Origin: an uncultured Bacteroides sp.
GTDB taxonomy: Bacteria; Bacteroidota; Bacteroidia; Bacteroidales; Bacteroidaceae
Assembly: GCF_958445495.1 (NCBI RefSeq)
Contig: NZ_CAUCSQ010000085.1
Coordinates: 1-10,291, forward strand
Reading direction: 5' to 3'
Length of the DNA stretch: 10,291 bases
In this document: positions 1 through 6,773 of the stretch, piece after piece
How positions within the stretch are numbered: position 1 is the stretch's first letter
Layout of the letters: every line of letters starts with the position of its first letter
The notes under the pieces: model-generated
Database searches by the model: none
Seen by the model: only the letters and a program-made list of their open reading frames with translations
What the model was told of the DNA's origin: nothing
Position numbers and translations under genes: made by a program

Positions 1-55
1 TTCCCCTAACGTAACTTTCAAAGGCTGATTATCGGCTAGCGTGATTGCTTGGGAG
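1..55 (-). repeat. Junction repeat, copy A (inverted relative to B and C), inside the expressed SusC
   Basis: The reverse complement of 1-55 is identical to 10237-10291 over all 55 bp and matches 2397-2451 at 53 of 55 positions. It encodes SQAITLADNQPLKVTLGE, the end of the carboxypeptidase-D-like domain just before the TonB box. Identity may continue beyond the left edge. It stops at position 56 on the head side, where this copy has ATGC and the silent copies have CATT. It is inferred to be the crossover site of the recombinase encoded at 946-2190. Confidence 0.93.
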
Positions 56-567
56 GCATAACCGATATAAGAAATTTCAAGCACATCTCCTTTGGCTGCT
101 TGTATTTTGAAATTTCCGTCCATATCGGTAATAGTACCGTTTGAAGTTCCTTTTACCAAAACGCTAACCCCGATTAACGGCTCGCCTTTTGTATCTGTTA
201 CAGTACCGTTTGCCGTAATTGGAGTTTTTTTCTGTTGATTTGCTTCTGAATTCTTGGCAGAAAGCACAATATGGTTATCTACTATTGAAAAACTGGTATT
301 GACACCTCTGAATAGCTGATTCATTACATTATTCAAAGGTTCTTTAGTGACTTTGATAGATATGACGCGATTTATATCGACATCATTTGTGTTATATACT
401 ACCGACATTGAAGTTTGTTTTTCAATCTCTTTCAATGCCGTGTTTAAAGGGACTTTTGACAGATTAAGAGTGACTGTTCGTTCTTGCCCGTACACAGAAG
501 CAAAAGACGAAAACAACAAAAGGAAAAATAACAAGTATGGAAACTTGTGTTTTATAATTTCTTTCAT
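1..567 (-). CDS. SusC-like TonB-dependent receptor, expressed N-terminal part (partial, runs off left edge)
   Basis: The reverse strand is open from an ATG at 567 to the window edge, exactly 189 codons. The translation starts MKEIIKHKFPYLLFFLLLF, a signal peptide ending near VYGQ. Residues about 30-103 look like an STN (secretin/TonB N-terminal) domain (VTLNLSKVPLNTALKEIEKQ). Residues about 118-189 look like a carboxypeptidase-D-regulatory-like domain (GTVTDTKGEPLIGVSVLVKG, ISYIGYASQ) of the kind preceding the plug in SusC proteins. STN domains in this family relay signals to an inner-membrane anti-sigma factor; none is visible here. The last 18 codons lie in the 55-bp junction repeat, and the plug and barrel must lie to the left of the window. 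As the only copy here with start codon, signal peptide and upstream regulatory region, it is inferred to be the active 'head' that inversion attaches to different C-terminal cassettes. It diverges from the recombinase gene. Confidence 0.93.
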   Translation of the reverse strand, partial: MKEIIKHKFPYLLFFLLLFSSFASVYGQERTVTLNLSKVPLNTALKEIEKQTSMSVVYNTNDVDINRVISIKVTKEPLNNVMNQLFRGVNTSFSIVDNHIVLSAKNSEANQQKKTPITANGTVTDTKGEPLIGVSVLVKGTSNGTITDMDGNFKIQAAKGDVLEISYIGYASQAITLADNQPLKVTLGE

Positions 568-642
568 CTTATTCTTATTAATTAGAAATCGTTTTAGGTA
601 AATTAAAATAAACGGTGAATAAAAATATTACCGCTTCTCACA

Positions 643-650
643 CAAAGGTT
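643..650 (-). promoter_or_regulatory. Candidate -7 box for the SusC head
   Basis: The minus strand reads AACCTTTG, five of the six fixed positions of the Bacteroides TAnnTTTG -7 consensus, about 75 nt upstream of the ATG at 567. No convincing -33 TTTG is seen at the expected distance. An ECF-sigma promoter using the TGWAACCTTW motifs is an equally good alternative, given the STN domain in the protein. Confidence 0.35.
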
Positions 651-709
651 TCATGTCTCTCTGTTTCTCATTATCACTAAATTTAAAGGTTACACTTAAA
701 ACTTTTTTC

Positions 710-721
710 ATAAGCGCTTAT
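710..721. repeat. 12-bp perfect palindrome, possible operator
   Basis: ATAAGCGCTTAT is its own reverse complement. It lies in the divergent intergenic region, between the two arms of the 9-bp inverted repeat at 686-694 and 744-752. Its GC-centred symmetry in an AT-rich background resembles a dimeric regulator site. No regulator gene is present in the window. Confidence 0.5.
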
Positions 722-875
722 TCAATAGTAGTACATTTTATGCTGTAACCTTACTAAACGAAGAGAAGAGTTTTTTCAAAAAAAATAGAGAAAATCAAAT
801 TCCTAATTGAAAAATAAATACATAAATATTTGATAAATAGAATATTATACACTTATTAAAATCAGGCTGTTTTAT

Positions 876-883
876 TACCTTTG
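876..883 (+). promoter_or_regulatory. Bacteroides-type -7 promoter box for the recombinase
   Basis: TACCTTTG matches the Bacteroides primary sigma factor -7 consensus TAnnTTTG exactly. Transcription would start around 890, leaving a leader of roughly 55 nt before the ATG at 946. A clear -33 TTTG is not evident. Two near-identical 10-mers, TTTGCATGCA and TTTGCATACA (880-889, 891-900), overlap and follow the box, a position suited to autoregulation. Confidence 0.65.
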
Positions 884-945
884 CATGCATTTTGCATACA
901 ATTTATATATGCTTCGATTTATGTGTAGATATAAACATTCATTTT

Positions 946-2190
946 ATGTTCAAATATTCGAAAGATGGTGTTTCTGTATTGACTGTATTAGATACCAGAC
1001 GGGCAAAAAAAAGCGGCTTGTTTCCTGTTAAAGTCCAAGTGGTGTTCAGGAGGAAACAAAAATATTATTCCACCGGAAAGGAGCTCTCGAAAGAAGATTG
1101 GGGAAGATTGTTGAAGGCAAAAAGCAAACTGTTGACGGAGATACGGGCAGATATAGAAAGCAGCTTTTCAATCATTAAACAACAAGTTAATGAGCTGATA
1201 TTAAAAGGGGAATTCAGCATAGAGGCTCTGAGTATCAGGCTAGGCAGACAAATAAAAGATATGAATCTGCGCAACGCCTTTATCTTGAAAATGGAGGAAT
1301 TGAAAGATAACGAACAGGCGAGTACCTATTTGAATTATCAGAGTGCGTTGAAGAGTCTGGAGAATTTCGGCGGGACATGTATCCCCTTGGAAAGAATTAC
1401 AGTCGATTGGCTTAAACGTTGTGAGCGCCGCTGGATTTCAGAAGGTAAGAGTTATTCAAGTATCAGCATTTATTTCAGAGCTTTAAAATGTATATTGAAC
1501 CGTGCGGTACATGACGGTATCTTGAAAGAGTCATCATTTCCTTTCGGGAAAAACAAATATGAAATTCCCGAAGGGTATGGGCGTAAGCTGGCTCTCACAC
1601 TTCCTGAGATTAAAAAAGTGATGTCTTACCGGGATGATACGAAGGATGTGGAAGAGTTCCGGGATTTATGGGTATTTTCTTATCTGTGCAATGGAATTAA
1701 TTTCATGGATTTATTGTTTCTTCAATATTCGAATATTGTAGATGGGGAAATCTGCTTTGTACGTTCCAAGACATCCAGAACGGCAAAACATAGCAAAGAA
1801 ATACGGGCCACAATCACCCCTGAGATGTGGAATATCATTCATAAATGGGGCAACCCGCAATCAAGTCCGCAAACGTATATCTTCAAATATGCCAAAGGAA
1901 CTGAAAATGCATTTGAAAGAGTCAGGTTGGTGCGGCGTATCGTTACTAAGTGTAACAGAAGGCTGAAAAAGATAGCGATGAATACCGGTATCAGCCAACT
2001 GACTACTTACACGGCGCGCCACTCATTTGCTACCGTCCTGAAACGTGCCGGCGCCAAGACTTCTTATATCTCTGAGAGTCTGGGACATTCTAATCTATCT
2101 GTTACCGAGAATTATCTGGCTTATTTTGAAAAAGAAGAGAGAATCAGAAATGCACGATTGCTGACTGATTTTAATCTCAATATAAGGTAA
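946..2190 (+). CDS. Tyrosine site-specific recombinase (SusC shufflon invertase)
   Basis: Cuts and rejoins DNA through a 3'-phosphotyrosine; here inferred to invert DNA between the SusC junction repeats. The 414-aa protein has the usual Bacteroidetes integrase layout: N-terminal arm-binding domain (about 1-85), SAM-like core-binding domain (about 105-200) and catalytic domain (about 215-405). Visible active-site residues are Lys275 (RSKT), Arg358 (TARHSFAT), His381 (LGHSN) and nucleophile Tyr390 (TENYLAY). The canonical first Arg of the G-L-R motif is Asn252 (NGIN), and the first His of HxxR is Tyr (YTAR). Such departures occur in Bacteroides recombinases of the IntDOT type. I chose ATG 946 (MFKYSKDG) over an upstream TTG at 892 because the promoter box at 876-883 puts the transcript start near 890 and family homology begins there. 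It lies inside the invertible segment, divergent from the SusC head. Confidence 0.93.
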   Translation: MFKYSKDGVSVLTVLDTRRAKKSGLFPVKVQVVFRRKQKYYSTGKELSKEDWGRLLKAKSKLLTEIRADIESSFSIIKQQVNELILKGEFSIEALSIRLGRQIKDMNLRNAFILKMEELKDNEQASTYLNYQSALKSLENFGGTCIPLERITVDWLKRCERRWISEGKSYSSISIYFRALKCILNRAVHDGILKESSFPFGKNKYEIPEGYGRKLALTLPEIKKVMSYRDDTKDVEEFRDLWVFSYLCNGINFMDLLFLQYSNIVDGEICFVRSKTSRTAKHSKEIRATITPEMWNIIHKWGNPQSSPQTYIFKYAKGTENAFERVRLVRRIVTKCNRRLKKIAMNTGISQLTTYTARHSFATVLKRAGAKTSYISESLGHSNLSVTENYLAYFEKEERIRNARLLTDFNLNIR

Positions 2191-2396
2191 TGCATGCAAA
2201 TTGTATGTACAACCGGTATGGACGGCAAAATCAGTTTTAAAATGACAAAAACGATATCCGTACCTTTTTCATATTAATTATTAGTTACAAGATAGGCAGG
2301 ATACCTATTTATCCGGATAAATCCAAGTTAAATATTATCGTAACAGGTTACTTGGCTATATTCATGCTCAACCGGAAAAATCGTTGATGTACATTT
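2191..2396. other. Gene-free spacer upstream of silent cassette B
   Basis: No gene is seen. The spacer begins with a copy of the recombinase-promoter motif (ATGCATGCAAA at 2190-2200, AAATTGTATG at 2198-2207). It also holds a 16-bp palindrome at 2307-2322 and GTAAC-AG-GTTAC at 2340-2351. In the cassette frame a TAA at 2341 is followed by no ATG or GTG before the repeat. There is no TAnnTTTG box leading into the cassette, so the downstream SusC should be silent in this orientation. Confidence 0.6.
2307..2322. repeat. 16-bp perfect palindrome
   Basis: ATTTATCCGGATAAAT is fully self-complementary. It lies 74 bp before junction repeat B, in the non-coding spacer. It lacks a T-tract and a loop, so it is a poor intrinsic terminator. 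It could be a protein-binding site (regulator or recombination accessory factor), but this is unproven. Confidence 0.6.
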
Positions 2397-2451
2397 CTCC
2401 CAAGCAATCACGCTAGCCGATAATCAGCCTTTAAAAGTTACATTAGGGGAA
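2397..2451 (+). repeat. Junction repeat, copy B, at the start of the silent SusC cassette
   Basis: It is inverted relative to copy A and direct relative to copy C. It differs from both at only two bases, 2433 (A for G) and 2442 (A for G). Both are third-codon changes (TTA/TTG Leu, ACA/ACG Thr), so the encoded peptide is unchanged. Copies B and C also share six further bases upstream (ACATTT, 2391-2396 and 10231-10236) that copy A lacks. Confidence 0.93.
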
Positions 2452-5190
2452 GCGACGGAGGTTTTGGACGAAGTCGTGGTGACGGCTTTGGGTATCAAGC
2501 GGGAGCAAAAGGCTTTAAGTTATAATGTACAACAAGTAAAGGGAGAAACTTTGACTGCTGTAAAAGATGCCAATTTTATGAATGCATTGGCGGGTAAAGT
2601 CGCCGGTGTCCAAATCAACAGCGGTGCGACCGGAGCAGGTGGCGCCACACGTGTCGTGATGCGCGGTATGAAATCTTTAACAAAAGATAATAATGCTTTA
2701 TATGTGATTGACGGTATTCCGATGTTCAACACAGGTTCGAGCGGGGGTGACGGACAATACGGCTCAATGGGAGGTTCGGATGCCGTAGCAGACTTAAATC
2801 CCGATGATATAGAAAGCATAAGTATGATGACAGGACCTTCGGCGGCAGCTCTTTATGGTTCTGCGGCAGCCAATGGGGTTGTTTTGGTTAATACTAAAAA
2901 AGGGAAGAAAGAGAAAATCTCTCTTACTGTATCAAACAGCACTACTTTTTCAAAAGCTTATATAATGCCTGATATGCAAAACAAATATGGAACTAGTTCC
3001 GGATTGTTTAGCTGGGGAGATTTAACAGATAAGAGATATAATCCGAGTGATTTTTTCAATACCGGTAGTAATATTATCAATTCTATTGCATTGTCAACCG
3101 GAAATGAGAAAAATCAGACTTACCTCTCGGCATCCACGACAAATTCGAACGGTATTCTACCGAACAATAGTTATAACCGTTATAATTTCACAGCACGTAA
3201 CACGACAAATTTCCTGAATGATAAACTCACACTGGACATAGGAGCGCAATATATTATCCAGAATAATACCAATATGGTGTCTCAAGGACAATATTACAAC
3301 CCTCTTCCTGCATTATACTTGTTCCCGCGTGGAGATAACTTCGATGAAATCCGTTTATATGAGCGTTATGATACCAATTATGGTTTTATGACACAATATT
3401 GGCCTTATGGCGATGGAGGACTATCTTTGCAGAATCCGTATTGGATACAAAATCGTATTGTCCGCACTTCCGATAAGAAACGTTATATGTTAAACGCTTC
3501 TTTGAAATGGAAGGTGACCGACTGGTTGAACATTACCGGACGTGTAAATCTTGATAACTCGGATTATCGTAATAAAACAGAAAAATACGCTTCTACATTA
3601 ACCACTTTTTGCGGTGTCAACGGAGGCTTTGAAGATGCCATGCGTCAAGAACGTTCCTTATATACTGACGTATTGGCTACCGTCGATAAAACATTCGGCG
3701 ATTTTCGGCTGAATGCCAATATTGGTGCGGCGCTTTATCATACTTCCATGCAAACCATCGGTTTTGCCGGTGATTTGGTAATCGCGAACTTTTTCGCTTT
3801 AAACAATATCAATTATACGGCTAATTATAAGCCGTTGCCGGACGGATACGACGATGAAATTCAAAGTGTTTTCGCCAATGTGGAGTTAGGCTGGAAAAGC
3901 CAATTGTATTTAACGTTGACCGGACGTAATGACTGGGATTCCAAATTGGCTTTCTCCAAACAATCTTCTTATTTTTATCCTTCCGTAGGATTATCTGCCG
4001 TATTAACGGAGATGTTTAAGTTGCCTGAGATTATTTCATACGCCAAAGTCCGCGGTTCATACACAGTGGTGGCTTCTTCTTTTGACCGGTTCCTGACTAA
4101 TCCGGGATATGAATACAACAGCCAGACACATAACTGGGCTAATCCGACTGTTTATCCGATGGATAATTTAAAGCCGGAGAAAACAAAGTCCTGGGAGATT
4201 GGTTTGAATCTGAAGTTCTGGGGAAACCGCTTTAATTTAGATGCGACTTACTATCGTTCCAATACGCTGAACCAGACATTCAAGGTAGATATTCCTTCAT
4301 CTTCCGGATATAGCAAAGCGATTGTACAAACAGGAAATGTACAGAATCAAGGAGTGGAATTAGCTGTCGGCTTCACGGATGAATGGGCAGGATTCAGATG
4401 GGATTCGAATGTTACTTTCACTCTGAACCGTAATAAAGTGAAACGTCTTGCCAGCGGTAGCACCAATCCTGTGACAGGCGAACTGATTAACATGTCGAAT
4501 ATGCCTGTCGGATGGTTAGGAAAAGAGAATGTAGCTCCCCGTGTCATTTTAACGGAAGGAGGTACGATGACGGATATTTATGTGTACAACGAACTGACAA
4601 AAGACAATAACGGCAATGTAAAAGTCGATTCTCAAACAGGTTCGCTTAGCATGAATACGGCAGATACTCCTACGAAGGTGGGAAACCTCAATGCTGATTA
4701 TAACCTAGGCTGGACGAATAATTTCTCTTATAAAGGTATCAATCTGGGCGTTGTGCTTTCTGCGCGCGTAGGCGGTTTGGCCTATTCGGCAACTCAGGGT
4801 ATCCTTGATTATTACGGAGTGTCGGCTGCTACGGCAAATGCGCGTGATAATGGAGGAGTGGCGTTGAACAATGGAAAAGTCGATACACAGAAATATTACC
4901 AAACGGTTGGTACCGGCGAAGGCGGTTATGGCCGTTATTACTTATATAGCGCAACGAATGTACGTCTTCAAGAGTTGAGCTTAAATTATACATTACCGAA
5001 GAAATGGTTTAATAATGTGGCAAATGTTACATTAGGCGTAGTCGGACGTAATTTGTGGATGATTTATTGTAAAGCTCCGTTTGATCCGGAACTATCAGCT
5101 TCGACTTCTAGTAATTACTATATGAATGTAGATTACTTTATGCAGCCGAGTATGCGAAATATCGGATTTAATGTAAAAGTACAATTCTAA
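2398..5190 (+). CDS. SusC-like TonB-dependent receptor, silent plug/barrel cassette without its own start
   Basis: Outer-membrane TonB-dependent transporter for glycans, working under a SusD lid. The frame is open from the junction repeat to TAA at 5190 and lacks a signal peptide, STN and carboxypeptidase-D-like domain. It starts SQAITLADNQPLKVTLGE, followed by the TonB-box-like DEVVVTALG (from codon 24), a plug domain with LYVIDGIP (codons 101-108), and a 22-strand-type barrel ending in NVKVQF with the terminal Phe typical of outer-membrane barrels. The first possible start in frame is a TTG at 2464, inside the conserved region, so it is not a credible natural start; no ATG or GTG exists between TAA 2341 and the repeat. 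After inversion, head (189 codons) plus 912 codons from 2452 gives a normal-sized SusC of about 1101 aa. SusD follows 17 nt downstream. It is intact and switchable, not a decayed pseudogene. Confidence 0.93.
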   Translation, partial: SQAITLADNQPLKVTLGEATEVLDEVVVTALGIKREQKALSYNVQQVKGETLTAVKDANFMNALAGKVAGVQINSGATGAGGATRVVMRGMKSLTKDNNALYVIDGIPMFNTGSSGGDGQYGSMGGSDAVADLNPDDIESISMMTGPSAAALYGSAAANGVVLVNTKKGKKEKISLTVSNSTTFSKAYIMPDMQNKYGTSSGLFSWGDLTDKRYNPSDFFNTGSNIINSIALSTGNEKNQTYLSASTTNSNGILPNNSYNRYNFTARNTTNFLNDKLTLDIGAQYIIQNNTNMVSQGQYYNPLPALYLFPRGDNFDEIRLYERYDTNYGFMTQYWPYGDGGLSLQNPYWIQNRIVRTSDKKRYMLNASLKWKVTDWLNITGRVNLDNSDYRNKTEKYASTLTTFCGVNGGFEDAMRQERSLYTDVLATVDKTFGDFRLNANIGAALYHTSMQTIGFAGDLVIANFFALNNINYTANYKPLPDGYDDEIQSVFANVELGWKSQLYLTLTGRNDWDSKLAFSKQSSYFYPSVGLSAVLTEMFKLPEIISYAKVRGSYTVVASSFDRFLTNPGYEYNSQTHNWANPTVYPMDNLKPEKTKSWEIGLNLKFWGNRFNLDATYYRSNTLNQTFKVDIPSSSGYSKAIVQTGNVQNQGVELAVGFTDEWAGFRWDSNVTFTLNRNKVKRLASGSTNPVTGELINMSNMPVGWLGKENVAPRVILTEGGTMTDIYVYNELTKDNNGNVKVDSQTGSLSMNTADTPTKVGNLNADYNLGWTNNFSYKGINLGVVLSARVGGLAYSATQGILDYYGVSAATANARDNGGVALNNGKVDTQKYYQTVGTGEGGYGRYYLYSATNVRLQELSLNYTLPKKWFNNVANVTLGVVGRNLWMIYCKAPFDPELSASTSSNYYMNVDYFMQPSMRNIGFNVKVQF

Positions 5191-5207
5191 ACAAAAGAAA
5201 AATTATT

Positions 5208-6749
5208 ATGAAGAAATATCTAAGAAATGTAACAATCGGTACTGTTTTGACATTAGTTGCCGGAAGTTGTACCGGTAACTTCGAAGATTACAATACAAAT
5301 CATAACCAGATTCATGAAGCGGACCCGTCTACTCTCATGAAGTCGATGATTGAAACAATTGTAAATATTCAACAGAACGACTCGCAGATGATGGACCAGA
5401 TGGTCGGTCAGTTAGGGGGATATTTGGTTTGTTCAAATGTATGGAGCGGCACCAACTTCGGTACGTTTAATCAAAGTGACGCTTGGAATGCAAATCCTTG
5501 GAATACCAATTTCGAAAAGATATACGGTAACTTTTTCCAGATACAGGAAGCGACAAATTCCACAGGCCATTATTATGCTTTTGCACGGATGATACGGGCT
5601 ATAACAATGTTGCGTGTTGCCGACTGTTATGGGCCCATGCCTTACAGTCAAGTGAAGAAAGGGAATTTTTATGTCTCTTATGACACGGAAGAAGAAGTGT
5701 ATAAGAATATAATGGAAGATTTCGCTAATGCGGCTGATGTTCTGTATAATTACTATGTAGAGACGAACGGTAATGCACCGCTTGCCAGCAACGACCCTGT
5801 ATTTAGCGGTAACTATGCCAATTGGGCCAGATTAGCCAATTCCATGCGGTTAAGAGTAGCAATGAGAGTCAGTTCAATATACCCGGATATGGCTAAGGAA
5901 AATGCGGAAGCGGCTACAAGCCATGAAGCGGGATTAATTGAGACGAACAGCGACAACGCAATGATGGATTGCGGCTCCCAAACGAATCCATATCAATTAG
6001 CGGCAGTCAGTTGGGGAGATTTACGTGTCAATGCGAATATCGTTGACTATATGGATGGATATGATGACCCAAGAATGTCTAAATATTTCAATTTCTCTAC
6101 ATTTGAGGGATATACGCAAGAATATGTGGGAATGCGTTCGGGAGAAGACGGTTTCGAGAAGAGCGATGTTGCCGGCTATTCTATACCTGCCATTACCGGT
6201 ACGTCCAGACTCTTGGTTTTCTGTGCTGCGGAAACTGCATTTCTCCGTGCTGAGGGAAAACTTAAAAACTGGTCTGTAGGGAGTAAATCGGCCAAAGAAT
6301 ATTATGAAGAAGGAATCAAACTTTCAATGGAACAGTGGAGCGTTACAATGCCGGATGATTACTTGGAAAATAAGGAAAAACCCACTGTTGCGCATAATAA
6401 TGACCCCAGGGGAAATGCATATACTATCACGAACACTGTTTCTATAGCCTGGGGCGAAAATGAAGAAGAAAATCTGCAACGGATTATCACGCAGAAATGG
6501 ATAGCAAACTATCCGTTAGGATTGGAAGCATGGGCTGAATATCGCCGTACAGGTTATCCGGAGCTTTATCCCTGCATTGACAATTTATCATCATGCGGAG
6601 TAGACAGCAAACGTGGAATGCGGCGGTTAAGATTCCCCTATACAGAGGTACAGAATAATTATACGAACTATCAAGCCGGGGTTTCTTATCTGAAAAATGG
6701 AGGGCCTGACAATGAAACGACAGAACTTTCGTGGGCGAAAACCAATTAA
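5208..6749 (+). CDS. SusD/RagB-like nutrient-binding outer-membrane lipoprotein
   Basis: Surface lipoprotein that binds glycan and caps the SusC partner encoded 17 nt upstream. The 513-aa length is normal for the family. A signal peptide ends in a lipobox (VAGSC), with Cys21 as the lipidation site, followed by TGNFEDYN. The body resembles the SusD-like group often annotated as SusD-like/RagB: an N-terminal helical, TPR-like half (NFEKIYGNFFQIQEAT, ARMIRAITMLRVADCYGPMPYSQ), the segment FSGNYANWARLANSMRLRVAMR, and a C-terminal part with ITQKWIANYPLGLEAWAEYRRTGYP. The start has no rival. It lacks a separate promoter, so it should be co-transcribed with the SusC cassette and silent in this orientation. 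The ligand cannot be read from the sequence; the GH18 neighbour suggests a GlcNAc-containing glycan. Confidence 0.95.
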   Translation: MKKYLRNVTIGTVLTLVAGSCTGNFEDYNTNHNQIHEADPSTLMKSMIETIVNIQQNDSQMMDQMVGQLGGYLVCSNVWSGTNFGTFNQSDAWNANPWNTNFEKIYGNFFQIQEATNSTGHYYAFARMIRAITMLRVADCYGPMPYSQVKKGNFYVSYDTEEEVYKNIMEDFANAADVLYNYYVETNGNAPLASNDPVFSGNYANWARLANSMRLRVAMRVSSIYPDMAKENAEAATSHEAGLIETNSDNAMMDCGSQTNPYQLAAVSWGDLRVNANIVDYMDGYDDPRMSKYFNFSTFEGYTQEYVGMRSGEDGFEKSDVAGYSIPAITGTSRLLVFCAAETAFLRAEGKLKNWSVGSKSAKEYYEEGIKLSMEQWSVTMPDDYLENKEKPTVAHNNDPRGNAYTITNTVSIAWGENEEENLQRIITQKWIANYPLGLEAWAEYRRTGYPELYPCIDNLSSCGVDSKRGMRRLRFPYTEVQNNYTNYQAGVSYLKNGGPDNETTELSWAKTN

Positions 6750-6773
6750 CACAATCAATTTAAATCGAATAAT

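Larger units (their letters stand above)
568..945. promoter_or_regulatory. Divergent AT-rich regulatory region between SusC head and recombinase
   Basis: I see no gene in this stretch. It contains a 12-bp perfect palindrome, ATAAGCGCTTAT, at 710-721. The motif TGWAACCTTW occurs three times: on the minus strand at 653-644 and 694-685, and on the plus strand at 744-753. The last two form a 9-bp inverted repeat (686-694 with 744-752). A TAnnTTTG-type -7 box for the recombinase lies at 876-883. The minus-strand promoter of the SusC head must lie here. Because the region sits inside the invertible segment, it always travels with the head. Binding proteins are unknown. Confidence 0.7.
1..2451. other. 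Invertible segment: SusC head, promoter region and recombinase between inverted repeats
   Basis: Copies A and B of the junction repeat lie in opposite orientation and bracket about 2.34 kb of unique sequence. That segment holds the SusC N-terminus with its regulatory region and a tyrosine recombinase. Exchange between the repeats would put the 189-codon head in frame with the cassette starting at 2452, since codon GAA (3-1) matches GAA (2449-2451). The layout matches SusC shufflons described in Bacteroides. Actual inversion is inferred, not seen. Confidence 0.85.

Noticed and set aside
347..601. Plus-strand open frame of 84 codons
   Set aside because: It lies entirely opposite the well-supported SusC head on the minus strand and its product resembles nothing; it is a shadow frame.
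771..785. TTTTTTCAAAAAAAA as a terminator hairpin
   Set aside because: It is only a T-run next to an A-run in AT-rich DNA with no loop or GC stem, and no gene ends there.
892..945. Upstream TTG start giving the recombinase 18 extra residues
   Set aside because: It is at the predicted transcript start, uses TTG, and the extra residues (cysteine-rich, hydrophobic) do not fit the family N-terminus, which begins at MFKYSKDG.
2292..2308. ATAGG/CCTAT inverted repeat, also seen in spacer C (10164-10168, 10196-10200)
   Set aside because: Arms are only 5 bp (7 bp in spacer C), the spacing differs greatly between copies, and chance is a sufficient explanation.
2464..5190. TTG at 2464 as a real translation start for the SusC body
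   Set aside because: It falls inside the conserved run before the TonB box, leaves no signal peptide, and the frame is open and homologous upstream through the junction repeat.
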